From positions 62,001 to 126,000 of the forward strand of contig NZ_JBBYXL010000012.1 of the NCBI RefSeq assembly GCF_039655865.1: DNA of 64,000 nucleotides, in the 5' to 3' direction. Position 1 is the stretch's first letter, and every line of letters starts with the position of its first letter. Shown here in pieces: positions 56,701-61,536 of this stretch. This stretch comes from Prosthecobacter sp. SYSU 5D2. GTDB lineage: Bacteria > Verrucomicrobiota > Verrucomicrobiia > Verrucomicrobiales > Verrucomicrobiaceae. The notes beneath the pieces are model-generated. The model saw only the letters and a program-made list of their open reading frames with translations. It was not told where the DNA came from and did no database searches. A program made the translations under genes and the position numbers.

Positions 56701-58157
56701 ATCTGGGCCATCGTGTAGCTGCGCGTAGCGACGCAACCAAAAGCATCCATGGCCCGGACAGTGAAGCTGGCCGGATCAATGGACGTACGGGTGCCTGAAA
56801 TGACCCCTGTCAGGGTATTCAGCGAAAGCCCCGCCGGCAGAGCTCCGCTGCTAAGACTGTAGGAATAGGGTCCGCTGCCACCCGTGGCCGACACGGTCTG
56901 GCTATAAGAAGCGGCCAAGGGAGCATTGGTCAGGCTGGCAGGATTCACCGTGATGGCGGGACAGTTTTGCTGGAACAGCATCGAGTCTTCAACAGCTGAA
57001 ATGTTCCGCCCGTAGATGCTCATGGTCAGGCCGTCAGCGGAGATGCCGTCGCCGCCATTATACAGATTCCAGGCATAATAAGTGGCATCCTGGGAAGCGT
57101 GTCCGTCGCTGATCAGCAGGTTAATAAATGAGGTGTAGCTACTGGCCGGGGTCAGCCACATGACGGAAAAACTGCCCGAGCCGGAAGCGGTGTGCACGGA
57201 ACCCAGCACACGGCCAGTGTCGCTGACCGCACCGACGGTAGCACCCAGGGTATCCCCGGGCTGCATTGGCAGATTCCGGCGGGTGCCTGCCAAGGTGTCA
57301 AAAACGAGCGGACCCATGAGGCAGTCGTTCTCGATTTCTGTGGTGCCCACATAACGGCCATCAGGACTGACTTTGCCCAGGTGGATGTAGCCAAAGCTGG
57401 CCACGGTGGTGGGCCAGCCGCTGGCGATGCTGCCACGCAAAATTTTACCTTTGCCATCGGAACCGACGACCAGGAGCACACTGCCATCTGCGGAGGCATC
57501 CAGCACTTCACGCACTCCAGGGATGTCGGTACGCACGCGGGTGCTGAGATTCCAATACACGCCCTGGCTGGGGGTGGATCCTAAAGGGCCGTCCACATCC
57601 ACTGTCCCAAAGGCGTGGGTACTGTCGGCCGTGATGGCACAGGGAATGCCTGACAGGGCTGGATTCTGGGCACTGTATAAAGAGGTGACCGTGCCTGCGC
57701 TGCGGTCATAGAACCAGGGAATGATGTTGACGGTGTTCCCTGAGGTCCATTTTTCATAGCCCACCACATCCCCTTCATTGTTGACGTCTTTGCCATGCCC
57801 ATAGGGATGGCTGCTGTCCACCCGGGGTAGGTCCGTCACCACCGGCGTGGCGGTGGTCATGAGAAACGCGCGCGTTGTACTGCCAAAACGCACCCCTGTG
57901 GCGTATCGTCCATCTGGCGAGATGGCCATGATGTTTTGCGACTGGAAGTAGCCCTGGCCACCGAGAACATCCCTGCCCACCCGGGTAACTTTATATTGAG
58001 TACCAACGGTCTGCGCAAAGGCGGAGATGGCCACTATGGACAGGAGCACGAAGAGGCAGAATGTGCGCGCGCCTGCACGACCACCTAATGCTGCGGCCTT
58101 AAGCGCAGCCGAAGATGCGTCGCCCAAGTATCGCTCGTAACCACGGAGAATGCCCAT
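38736..58157 (-). CDS. Giant exported multidomain protein (6,473 aa): HAF-like, He_PIG x20, GEVED x3, PA14 x2, LamG, SdrD-B x12
   Basis: A signal segment RTFCLFVLLSIVAISAFAQ (about 32-50) follows a long basic N-region. Order: a HAF/propeller-like region (50-395); Ig-like He_PIG 1-3 (398-660); GEVED 1; an NHL-like propeller (823-1090); GEVED 2-3 (1093-1412); He_PIG 4-11, the ninth and tenth each containing a PA14; SdrD-B 1; a carbohydrate-binding-like segment; SdrD-B 2-3; He_PIG 12-20 including a nested LamG and another large insert; SdrD-B 4-5; a second propeller; SdrD-B 6-12; and a C-terminal region beginning GDLDADGAANLLEYALGTNP, common at verrucomicrobial secreted-protein ends. It is a surface or secreted adhesin-like fibre that probably binds Ca2+ and glycans. 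Function is inferred from modules. Confidence 0.88.
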   Translation of the reverse strand: MGILRGYERYLGDASSAALKAAALGGRAGARTFCLFVLLSIVAISAFAQTVGTQYKVTRVGRDVLGGQGYFQSQNIMAISPDGRYATGVRFGSTTRAFLMTTATPVVTDLPRVDSSHPYGHGKDVNNEGDVVGYEKWTSGNTVNIIPWFYDRSAGTVTSLYSAQNPALSGIPCAITADSTHAFGTVDVDGPLGSTPSQGVYWNLSTRVRTDIPGVREVLDASADGSVLLVVGSDGKGKILRGSIASGWPTTVASFGYIHLGKVSPDGRYVGTTEIENDCLMGPLVFDTLAGTRRNLPMQPGDTLGATVGAVSDTGRVLGSVHTASGSGSFSVMWLTPASSYTSFINLLISDGHASQDATYYAWNLYNGGDGISADGLTMSIYGRNISAVEDSMLFQQNCPAITVNPASLTNAPLAASYSQTVSATGGSGPYSYSLSSGALPAGLSLNTLTGVISGTRTSIDPASFTVRAMDAFGCVATRSYTMAQICGVLAVSPQAPPNATINVNYSQTFTASGGSGPYAWAIASGSLPSGMTLNTSTGVISGKSTSANSGASFTLRATDSIGCQVSVQMQLVVCPVITMTPTSFSNGTLGLAYNATVNASTGTPPHTYTVSSGSLPAGLSLDPASGAITGLPTTAATSSFIVRATDANGCTGTRAYSLKINSASSDFGDYSLFGAASSTVNSRLRIGSLVDAEGGAITNETATGDDDFGVDDEDGVTFTPLVQGQAGSATVRVTNTRGGSARLNMWIDWDGDGNLTNSERVASNLAVSNGTNNANRVINFTVPADAKEGQIGARVRLTSTSNPGPTGSSGQGEVEDHLVTVSSLCPSFAVIVVNYNNNTMSRFNGENGSHLATWSPSGLSAPNYGYRVSDNTLLVANGSANTITKHDPFTGALISTLVPAGRGLNFPYQMAVGQDSSIYIANQNAGNVLRFNQTTGAVLGTVLSTSSPAGLVFDEEGFLYVTQNISGGSLRKYNSSGTLISTVATWPSGEFPRGMAWGPDDRLYVNVRNNNANNGRVDAITLPAGTRSTFVTMNSGSQPYSGIKWGPDGNLYVVDYAQNELEVFTPDGSLLRRITTSLSGPHAVAFSDCKPSTQDFGDYAGFASANSTWSTTIRLGNEVDTENSSRANMNANGDDIDDIDDEDGVTMPKTLVAGSTVTIPVKLLNTSGSTAYVSAWLDANQNGDLTDPGEKVINNQPVPNGTNGATQNFSITVPQDVTPGVVGMRFRISDVNNVSSAGSGGTGEVEDYIVTLLPAPLDYGDHAPFGIASSIVTSSLRIGTNPTDAEDSNLANATATGDDASGTDDEDSVMPSFTIGASSTLTLSLFNNSGANAYLTGWIDWNNNGTLESNERVIPETTLATSGSVQSRSFTINVPVTATTGQPVGVRLRISSQASIPATGAHGLGEVEDYRVTVQCPTITVSPASLPVPVTGTGYSQFFSASGGVAPYTFAVSSGSLPAWATLNPSTGAMAGVPNTTATASFVIRATDAAGCTGTRSYTLTPSCPVLTINTSSLPVGAAGSSYNQSLNVSGGSGPYTWTVTSGSLPGGLILSTSGVISGTPTAGNGSGSSITFRATDASGCQVSRVLLLRVCPVINLSPVSLAAPAVGTTYSQSVTATGGVAPYVYAISSGSLPSGLSFNTGTGAITGAATSQTAASFTVRATDANGCQGERDYTLTPTCPALSLTPVTLPAASVGVTYNQTLAATGGTAPYSWTVSSGTLPAGLTLNASTGAITGKATTANGAGASITFRATDAGGCQGSVTVSFKVCPVLTISPSSLPSANVGTAYSQTLSGSGGTAPYTYAITTGSLPAGLTLSSAGVISGRATTAATTSFIVRITDANGCTGTRAYSFSAGCPPVNIFPATLPSTIAGASYSQKLTGDFAAGLQGQYYIGRNFENLALTRQDTEINFAWGGGSPDTSIPEDNFSVRWTGTVLPPSTGSYNFRARADDGVRLWVNDVLVIDQWKDQGATAYNAIVSLTGGVPVPVRLEYYENGGDAVVSLEWTGPSFAQKIITEWTAYEWSVVSGSLPQGLVLDSVTGVISGVLANSDSATFTVRARDWQGCEGTREYTIEAGCPAVTVTPESLPAPSVGVPYSQPLAASPVIGLTGEYYSGLNFNTLLLTRKDPAIDFNWGNGSPDPAVPANVFSVRWTGNLVPPATGSYTFRTTTDDGIRLWVNNVLVINRWVDQSPTNNSASVSLTAGIAVPVKVEYYENGGGAVAQLYWTGPGITTSQPITQWQSYTWSLAAGSLPAGLSLNPNSGVISGTPSSSIGTSFTVRATDATGCSGTRSYTLGAACPAITISPSSLPDAYLGVSYNRTLTATGGNAPRTWSLASGTLPAGLSLSSSGTLTGMPSATGASSFIIKVTDSQGCEVTQSYTVGTRSLSLGNLVWVDMNNDGQRQSGESGIPGLRVELWTPGGDGIRDNGGGDDQKAAEDVITDATGRYQFVDLVPGSYYVRVPVPPLHYPSVSTAAVNLDNGVDNDSNALQPGGRGTQVVSPVIVLSPAGEPAAAVDGDSTDSDSTVDLGFANLDACYVTNFFDNPSFEFQQLPNSTGTATSVLGYNGTGTGLGSGINAYQWSAASNATSGLGEPIQRVQVLAGSSGGQVSWLESLKSRHGRRHLLLQGSNARVSLRAAGGGAWSSALVAGREYQLSVWAANASTAPASVSWDMGANAPVFQVISGPSQGTFSQYTVPQSEMIISGPGEQQCCDLPVTSGSLNSFGPSEYNNWSEAVNNGVQPEWRQLTWRFRIAPGATAAQIDTASIVLGSALSGGSLVVDYVSLCQISTVNTLALGNLVWNDVNNNGLKDSSELGRSGVTVQLYRSTDLTAGNSDDVLISSTTTSTTGSYQFSDLSEGRYVVQVIPPSSLPVTGGTPVTLDNGINNDNNGSQPGGPGTPLISPVISLNAGQEPVNDGDTNANTDLSVDFGLFSGISIGNLVWADTNNNGVFDSASEAGIGGLAVELLNQADAVVATTTTNSNGVYSMLVFTPGVYRVRIPEPGNTYPLVSAVADPNDNGEDNDSNALQPGGVGTAAYSPFITLTAGNEPGNSGSTNTENTIDFGFRACPSIIINPAVLGAATRNLVYTVNLNATGGTGPYLYSISAGSLPDGLALSEAGVLSGTVAPSAFLGDYDFTVRAADSTGCFGARSYTLRVIQGVIAISPETLPAGIQYAPYTQSLTATGGTAPYAWSVAPAIPSGAVAWWPGENSAATVVGMDAGTAFEGTAYAPGRIGQAFVFDGVDDYVAVADSAELRPALLTLEAWVNPSSPMNSGGSVISKTTSSFGNDGYGLGLLGTDTFGFWINDRGSNRVTTTLTAGTWQHVVATYDGSTMRLYVNGALVSSNPFTGSINHSNTSVLIGGGIADGPWKGGVDELLVYNRALTLAEIQTRYAMTQTGNQGMPQGLSLNPSTGQLSGTPTSPPGTYAFHVRAGDSNGTMGGRAYTFSVACPVPVITPATLPDATRLALYNQQLTATGGTAPYAWSVTTGSLPVGLSLSSAGVISGTPTASPATYNFTVRAEDGYGCTASRAYSLRVQCGVITLTPSSLPAAQQFAPYASQTVTAAGGTGPYVYSISGGSLPAGMALTSGGVLSGTPTAAPGSYGVIIRAADSVGCTGTRSYSITVNCPAIAISPASLPVASQNVAYTQTLTATNGNGSYAWAVTAGSLPSGLSLSSSGVLSGTVTAPAGSYNFTVRVTDGSTCTATKAYVLPVACPVFTVGPAVLATGTPDSPYSQTMTASGGVGPYEWETVSGNLPDGITLSTGGVLSGTPATNAFGSYTFIVRITDSRGCVQDASLTLAVGCPVITMTPSSLPPGSVGVEYDTTLNAQGGTGTYVWSVVSGTLPPGLQLVHGDSKLVGSGTAYDSIFSPPGSVSVVPPTASPSSESYGGSAGPSQVGYWSLRATGGVSVSHGLSGLIYQESGARTALDGSALRFQISNNSSSLLAQLESDDVIVSTWEATATFDEDDALFELQPDTRYTVSFLVDGSNGLLEPDSEISPVFTVELLDGAGNPVASQSAGSVINLRQQMVSGATSGTVNLTFNTPDEVAPGAVKLRIKGGANLNKAAMQVANTFATVRNLQITDSTVGATSASARIIGTPLCGTDSTGFTLRATDANDCAAVAEYTIPIACAPVYLVTEELEEAVVGETYLQVLEASEGLAPYTWTLAAGTLPSGLSLAPTGGISGVPTVAVESTITVRVTDACGCSTTREFTLMSTCPLIDVTPEELPVAYVNTAYSQQLTADGGTGPYLWVIESGSLPSGMSLTAGGIITGQASATTTASFTINVTDAYGCSTLWEFSLSVRGLSVGNLVYNDVNLNGLRDVGEPGVEGATVQLWRTGADMAIGGSGQNADTQVGSAQTTGDNGSYAFAGLAPGHYYVRLLPPALYPLPGGSPVNLDNGVDNDNNAASQPDGAGTVIFSPVFELAIGTEPVVEDEDPDTDFTIDFGLFRGMGMGSLVFQDSNDNGQRDDGEPGIDNVAIELWSPGADGLIGGTDDVRLRSTTTTAGGQYGFMALQPGQYYVCIPVPPQSHPLSSSSTVMTDNGVDNDDNGHQIAGGSIYSPVITLQPGEENSNEGYTDTTVDFGLCNVLPTAYVSTTHDDSIQVYDPVSRQFKGVFHHPFGTGHNQGDGNPFDVPYDIELGPDGNFYVAAFGGNNLRKINPAGADQGVVLVNDTANVSLIESFAIGPDGNFYVVDLNGQRVVRFHGPLSSTPGQPMGTAPHTFFSQAGIQDLNFGPDGNLYAVIQNGGAREVRRYSATTGALLNVIVTDAQLVNMVPGGEPVSIISGIDIHGSTLYGVNRLDGEIFRVNLTQPASPGLPELVATIDSAGMGAVEARDIEINPGNGRLYVAGYNWSKPVVGGSYATGALVEVDLADAPNGTVRIFEAPIPTPPGPNNEIWSGPRSLAFGRPFVSLPESVSIGSLVWNDANANGQFDPGERGIPGVRVELWHDADDNLNNGAEVRLGWTYTDQRGAYYFSGQAPGRYQVKIPAINFSEGLPLAGSGFSTPITSEEDNQVDNDDNGIQAEAYSETVSPIITLAPGAEPVGNGITGAEMGSGGDLDDYIGDSNGDMTVDFGFVEPGYMGIGNLVFNDQNGNRRFDNGEGVDGVTVELYYWGQKPGVDQPLASTMTAGGGKYLFDQLWQGQYFVHLPAGQFLASGVLRGLFSLEGVQSGDDDQGEDSLDGSNPTTEGISTGRVVLTRDSMPTNDTTETGFGSTDDDEDDANTDLTIDFGLFRPVAVGNLVFFDANSNGRYDPGEGLDGISLELYNSEQQPGMDTPTATTVTANGGLYLFDFIRPGSYIVHVPKSMFAEGAPLYQRSSINEGLAGDDDVGEDGLNEGIPSVEGVSTSILSLFPGSAPTDSTGETGVNANSDNENDAAVDLTVDFGFQSPVGLGNLVFLDSNNNGVADADEGVDDVRVELYLEGQTPGATAPVYSTTTADGGRYFFDYLGSGSYIVHIPASEFGIGRPLYQTVSVAGAQVGPGDDDEGEDGIDDPNPMVNGISSRVITLAVDGSPTDEDTETGLYNDMDDLDDDNFDLTIDFGFIQTNPDAMGLGNLVFLDGNANGVYDAGEGVDDVTVELFTEDADPLTATPVATTVTANEGIYFFGSLAPGDYFVHIPVSEFAEGKPLHAWKSIPGQGGDNGLDDNVDENGSDDEPTLFGVSSTVINLTPGEEPVNGSGEFGRDAFMDDSNDANVDLTVDFGFSRLVSVGNLVFIDSNANGQADEGEGVANVTVELYEEGQYPGFDFPAGSAITDGDGFYLITDVAPGRYFLHVPFYHFLSGNPLHRKVSMVGASVGDDYTGEDGLDDFAPASNGISTAVFDLSATASPAGEAENGLGGDADDATVGEDASTDLTRDFGFVPQVDVGNLVFSDDNDDGIYDPDTELGIDGVTVELWSNAPEATEPLATAVTNNGGLYNFSMPPGSYHIRVDASQFTGGGPLEGHVPSSVATPNSDVSFVDDDAGQDAYTEGTVETDGARTAIFTVLADQAPGDDNGETGFLFFDDELYEFDTDLTVDLGFVPVGGDEPPAMTMAMGSNEESSMHVPSTSDTWQSASRDIGPPEGDLDADGAANLLEYALGTNPASGLQTRHFFLQTDAATGRVDAVVIRPSGGRPDIVQQMETRADLRSGSWAPLTQIPVISQNNDGTETLRFTDVGSLGELGFMRLKVSLDADLNGVPEAAVTSTAQAWLRRDFTAQQSFSMPLLAPDVFCGTDPQGVKSLLKAGHTYYLEVLSGEHTGRRFELDEEATTDSALAFETAIPDLAGARIAVRPHWTVGSLFPADALQSGTDESTADRLLFFDPATGSFASHWMSGDGWQGEGGAARTIAPGEGLFVHIRNGSVPVTFTGAVRSTPFARPVTAGMQLVGSGFPVTHTVQSLGLTAEAGFTASGTPEQSTRLRLWKGDVTPGDNSYRSLYLHNPDSLWLDEADGTDISIQPLFEASRAWFLVTPAAVPGYREP
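40040..43390 (-). repeat. Seven consecutive SdrD B-like modules within the giant gene
   Basis: Seven divergent copies of about 450 bp encode modules opening with GNLVF-D-N-NG-D-GEG and closing with DLTVDFGF. Each carries Asp-rich loops typical of Ca2+-stabilised B domains. They share the family frame ELY...T.T..GG.Y.F....PG.Y.VH.P but differ enough to be old duplications. Confidence 0.85.
45240..48950 (-). repeat. Nine He_PIG (putative Ig) modules within the giant gene, two with nested inserts
   Basis: Modules of about 255 bp encode CP-x-I-P-x-LP, Y-Q-L-A-GG-PY, GSLP-GL-L and D-GC. One holds a LamG domain (about 47,950-48,560) and one a 200-residue unassigned insert (about 45,800-46,600), both placed within the Ig fold rather than between modules. 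Confidence 0.8.
51270..52590 (-). repeat. Two adjacent He_PIG modules each with a nested PA14 domain
   Basis: Two neighbouring copies share the same hybrid plan: a He_PIG N-half (YSQKL / YSQPL), a PA14 domain with DDGIRLWVNNVLVI and VEYYENGG, then the He_PIG C-half (GSLPAGLSL). The similarity suggests one insertion followed by tandem duplication. Confidence 0.85.
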
Positions 58158-58614
58158 TTTATGAAGAATCGCCGCATTCTAACCACACTCAATATAATTT
58201 CAATAATTTTCGGCTTTATTATTAACCGAAGTTTATTTTTGAACGAGGCAGCCCTTGAATGTGAAGTGAGCAATTTTGCGAACAATGTTGCCAAGAAAAA
58301 ACCGGGGTGAGCTTGGGCTTGGGCAAACGTGACCTTCTCCTCTGAAGCGGCCCCTCACAGCCCCCCCTAACTCGATTTAAGAGACTTTACGTGTCCTCAG
58401 ACGGGCAGGGACGCCGACATCGCCCTATAACCCCAGTCTTGCACTCTTCGTGCCGCCTCGTGGACGAATTGCCCCCTCTGGTGCGCGCGCGTCCCGAGTG
58501 CCGTTTCCTGCGCCCGTCCCGCGACTGCGGCGATCTCGCGGGAAACCGTTGTTCAATTTCTTTTCCCATTCCATCTTCCCAAAGAGAAAGTTAGGCTCTT
58601 CTACTTGGCTGCCG
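58158..58614. other. Intergenic region upstream of the giant gene
   Basis: No gene is supported; short ORFs on both strands are Arg-rich and look spurious. The first 120 bp are AT-rich and should hold the promoter of the giant gene (minus strand). The remaining 330 bp lie beyond the 3' end of the ATPase-TPR gene, and I see no clear terminator there. Confidence 0.5.
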
Positions 58615-61536
58615 TTACACGTCTTCAGTCACCCCCTCCTCCCCAAGACCCAGCGCCTGCTCAACAATCGAACGCTCAGCCGAGGCCAGATCCAACAAGA
58701 CAGCCCGGTCCTTGCCGCCTGCTTTGACAAACTCGACAGCCGTTTTCAGCAACCGGAAGGACAGTCGAAAATCCGGCACACTTTCCGCCGCCTGCTCCCA
58801 GGCAGATACCCAGCTCTCCAAATTGTCAGCCGATGGAAAAGGTTCTCCTGCCCGGAATACCCCACCAATGTGCTGGACCACAGCTTCCCCAAGCACCGGC
58901 AGAGCCTGATACTTGGTATACAATTGAAGAGTCTGGTTCACTTTTTCACGTCGGCTGTCTGCGTTCAGACTGGCAGAAAAAATCACCCCAATCATATCCT
59001 TTGCATTTCCCTGATAGACGGGTTGAGCCCTAGATCCACATTCCAAACTTGCCTCAAGCGCTCTGAAGCCTTCATTCCATCTCCCTTCACTTAAGTGAAG
59101 CTCTGAAAGGGCGAGATGAGCATCAGATAACTTTTCGGAAGGAACGCCCTCAAGACGGAGCAAAGTTTCAAAATCGGACTGGGATTGCAATTTTCGACCT
59201 TCATGAAACAAAACAACCCCTCGAGAGTATAGCGCAGTTGCAACCAAATTTATAGGCACATTGGCTCGTCCAATTACCGCACTATAATCCTTAATGGCAG
59301 CCTGCTTGTTGTCGGCAGCATTGTAGGTTAGAGCACGCACCATGAGAGCCAATTCCACAACATAATTTGGAGCGCCTAAAAAAGTGATCACCGCTGTAAA
59401 ATCATCTATAGCAAGTTGGATTCCCAGCTTCTTGTTTTCTCTGTAAATTAACCCACGGCTTAAGCGTGCAAGCAGAACCAATTCATCCGGCACCCCAGCC
59501 TGGTTAATGATTGCCGAATAATCGTCTACAGCCTTCTTGTTTTCGCCCTTTTTGTTAAAAATACCCCCGCGACTCATGTGCGAAATAGCAACTTGCTCAG
59601 CCAGTGCTCCCTGAGAGTTTATAACTGACGTAAAGTCTGCAAGTGCTTGATTCATATCATCCTTTAGCAAATATATCTGACCTCGATTTAAAAGCGCTTG
59701 AATGGCTTGTTCAACTGAGGCTCCAGGATGCTTTGCAACTGAGGTATAATCTTTGACAGCTTGCTCATATTTTCCTGCTTGGCCTAGCAGAAGTCCGCGG
59801 TTTAGCAGCGCCTGGGCAACTTGCTCAACTGACGCTCCAGGGTGCTTTGTAACTGACGTATAATCTTCGACAGCCTGCTCATTTTCCCCATTTTGGCCAA
59901 GCATGACACCGCGATTTAATAGCGCTTGGGCGACCTGCTTCACAGAAGCCCCACGCATACCAATAACTGTGCCAAAGTCCTTGACCGCATCTTCCCACCG
60001 TCCTGTTTTGGATAACAGCAAACCCCTTTGTAAAACCATTTCAGCTTGTTTGAGATCATTATCTCCTAATTCGATAGCCTCATTTAAGCAGCTAATAGCC
60101 CCAGATTCATCCCCATCTTTCAGCAGTTGCGCAGTCAGCAGCAACCCTTCCGAAACATGTGCCGTGAGATTGGCAAAATCTTCACCTTTTATCGATGCGG
60201 GTATTACGAAACCGATTTCTTCCAGCATTAGTTTCGTTCGTAGATTCCCCTCCACAATGTTCCTTTCAATCGCAGACTCCAAATACACGCATGACAAAGA
60301 AGCTGGTTCCATCCTGCCAAGGTGATTTTTAAGCTGTTCATCGTCATACCAGACACGCAGAAAATCCACCAGTAGCCGTAGCGGCTGATGTCGTTGATTG
60401 TCTTTCACCTCCACGCAAATGCGCATGAGAGGCTCACTGATTTCATACAGCGATTCGCGCCCGCGCTGGTTCGATTCAACGTAACCTTTCTCACGGAGGT
60501 TCAATAGCTGGCTGGAAATCGTCGGTGGGGAAGTAAAAAGTCTTCGGGCAATCTCTTTGACGGGAACGGTACCTTCACAAGTACAGAGATACTCGACGAT
60601 CTTCCGCTGAAGCGGAGGCAGCCAGCGGATGCGCTCCTGATAGTAAGGAGTCAGTTCATCCACCATCTTCATGAAGGGCCCCAGCAGAGCGTCAATGCTG
60701 TCGCGGGTGATAAACTGGGAAAGGACAATATAAATACGGTGATTACCCCCAGACAAATGGTGAATCGCGCGGACTCGGGAACGTCCCCGGCTGGTAGCCA
60801 GGAACTCGACCACTTCATCCTTCTCCTGAAGACGGGCGATGTTCTGAAGCAGTTCTGTTGCTTGCTCCACGGTCAACGGCTTGAGGTGTTCCGTCTGGAA
60901 AAAACCAAAAAAAGGGCTGTTCCGGCCCGAAAGATCCTCCACCAAACGTTGCGCCGTGGCCACAATGGTCAGTTTGGGGTTCTCCTGAATGAAGGACCTG
61001 AACTGCTTTTGCCCCGCCTCGCCAAGGCCTTCAAAGATTGCATCCAGATTCTCCGTGACGAGGAGCAAGGTACGTGCGCCCAGTTGGGAGAGCAGATGCC
61101 GGGACACGAACTCTAAAGCCGCATCGGGTTTCAGGTCAAACGCAGGCCCCAGCATGTCCTCCTTGAATTCCAGAGGATACCTTTTCTCCAGAGCACCGTG
61201 AACTTTGACCAGAAGTTCGAGCAGTGTCGTGCAGGTTTCATCTTCGTTCAGCCAGGCGATCCGCAGCCTGTCTGTGAGTTCCTCGTCATCACTCAGGCGG
61301 CTGACAATAAGGGTTGTGAGGTGGGTTTTACCACAGCCACGAGGTCCCACAAAAAGCTGGTGGTGCTTGTTGGCAGTGAGGGCACTCTCACGAACCCGTT
61401 CCACTGCATCCTGCAGAAGCGGCTGGCGTTGAACCAGGATGTATTCCAGGTCTTTCGGGTCCGTACGACTGGGGGTGAAGACCCAGATGGTCCGGCCATT
61501 CCCGCGTTCCATGGCCTGTGGTGAATCCGTTTTCAT
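58615..61536 (-). CDS. AAA/STAND-like ATPase with winged helix and C-terminal TPR repeats
   Basis: 973 residues from the Met at 61536, chosen because it overlaps the upstream gene's stop as ATGA; seven upstream codons remain possible. The P-loop GPRGCGKT lies at 64-71. A Walker B-like LLLVTENLD (157-165) uses Glu-Asn in place of the usual Asp-Glu, and sensor 1 is IVATAQR. A winged helix follows at about 310-370 (IARRLFTSPPTISSQLLNLR). From about 490 to 850 there are roughly nine 38-residue TPR-like repeats of the type ALLNRG--LGQ-G-YEQAV-DYTSV. It is a likely ATP-dependent switch with a repeat-based sensor; the biological role is unknown. Confidence 0.82.
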   Translation of the reverse strand: MKTDSPQAMERGNGRTIWVFTPSRTDPKDLEYILVQRQPLLQDAVERVRESALTANKHHQLFVGPRGCGKTHLTTLIVSRLSDDEELTDRLRIAWLNEDETCTTLLELLVKVHGALEKRYPLEFKEDMLGPAFDLKPDAALEFVSRHLLSQLGARTLLLVTENLDAIFEGLGEAGQKQFRSFIQENPKLTIVATAQRLVEDLSGRNSPFFGFFQTEHLKPLTVEQATELLQNIARLQEKDEVVEFLATSRGRSRVRAIHHLSGGNHRIYIVLSQFITRDSIDALLGPFMKMVDELTPYYQERIRWLPPLQRKIVEYLCTCEGTVPVKEIARRLFTSPPTISSQLLNLREKGYVESNQRGRESLYEISEPLMRICVEVKDNQRHQPLRLLVDFLRVWYDDEQLKNHLGRMEPASLSCVYLESAIERNIVEGNLRTKLMLEEIGFVIPASIKGEDFANLTAHVSEGLLLTAQLLKDGDESGAISCLNEAIELGDNDLKQAEMVLQRGLLLSKTGRWEDAVKDFGTVIGMRGASVKQVAQALLNRGVMLGQNGENEQAVEDYTSVTKHPGASVEQVAQALLNRGLLLGQAGKYEQAVKDYTSVAKHPGASVEQAIQALLNRGQIYLLKDDMNQALADFTSVINSQGALAEQVAISHMSRGGIFNKKGENKKAVDDYSAIINQAGVPDELVLLARLSRGLIYRENKKLGIQLAIDDFTAVITFLGAPNYVVELALMVRALTYNAADNKQAAIKDYSAVIGRANVPINLVATALYSRGVVLFHEGRKLQSQSDFETLLRLEGVPSEKLSDAHLALSELHLSEGRWNEGFRALEASLECGSRAQPVYQGNAKDMIGVIFSASLNADSRREKVNQTLQLYTKYQALPVLGEAVVQHIGGVFRAGEPFPSADNLESWVSAWEQAAESVPDFRLSFRLLKTAVEFVKAGGKDRAVLLDLASAERSIVEQALGLGEEGVTEDV

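Noticed and set aside
58387..58594. Short Arg-rich ORFs on both strands beyond the ATPase-TPR gene
   Set aside because: No protein-like composition, no ribosome-binding site and no recognisable motif.
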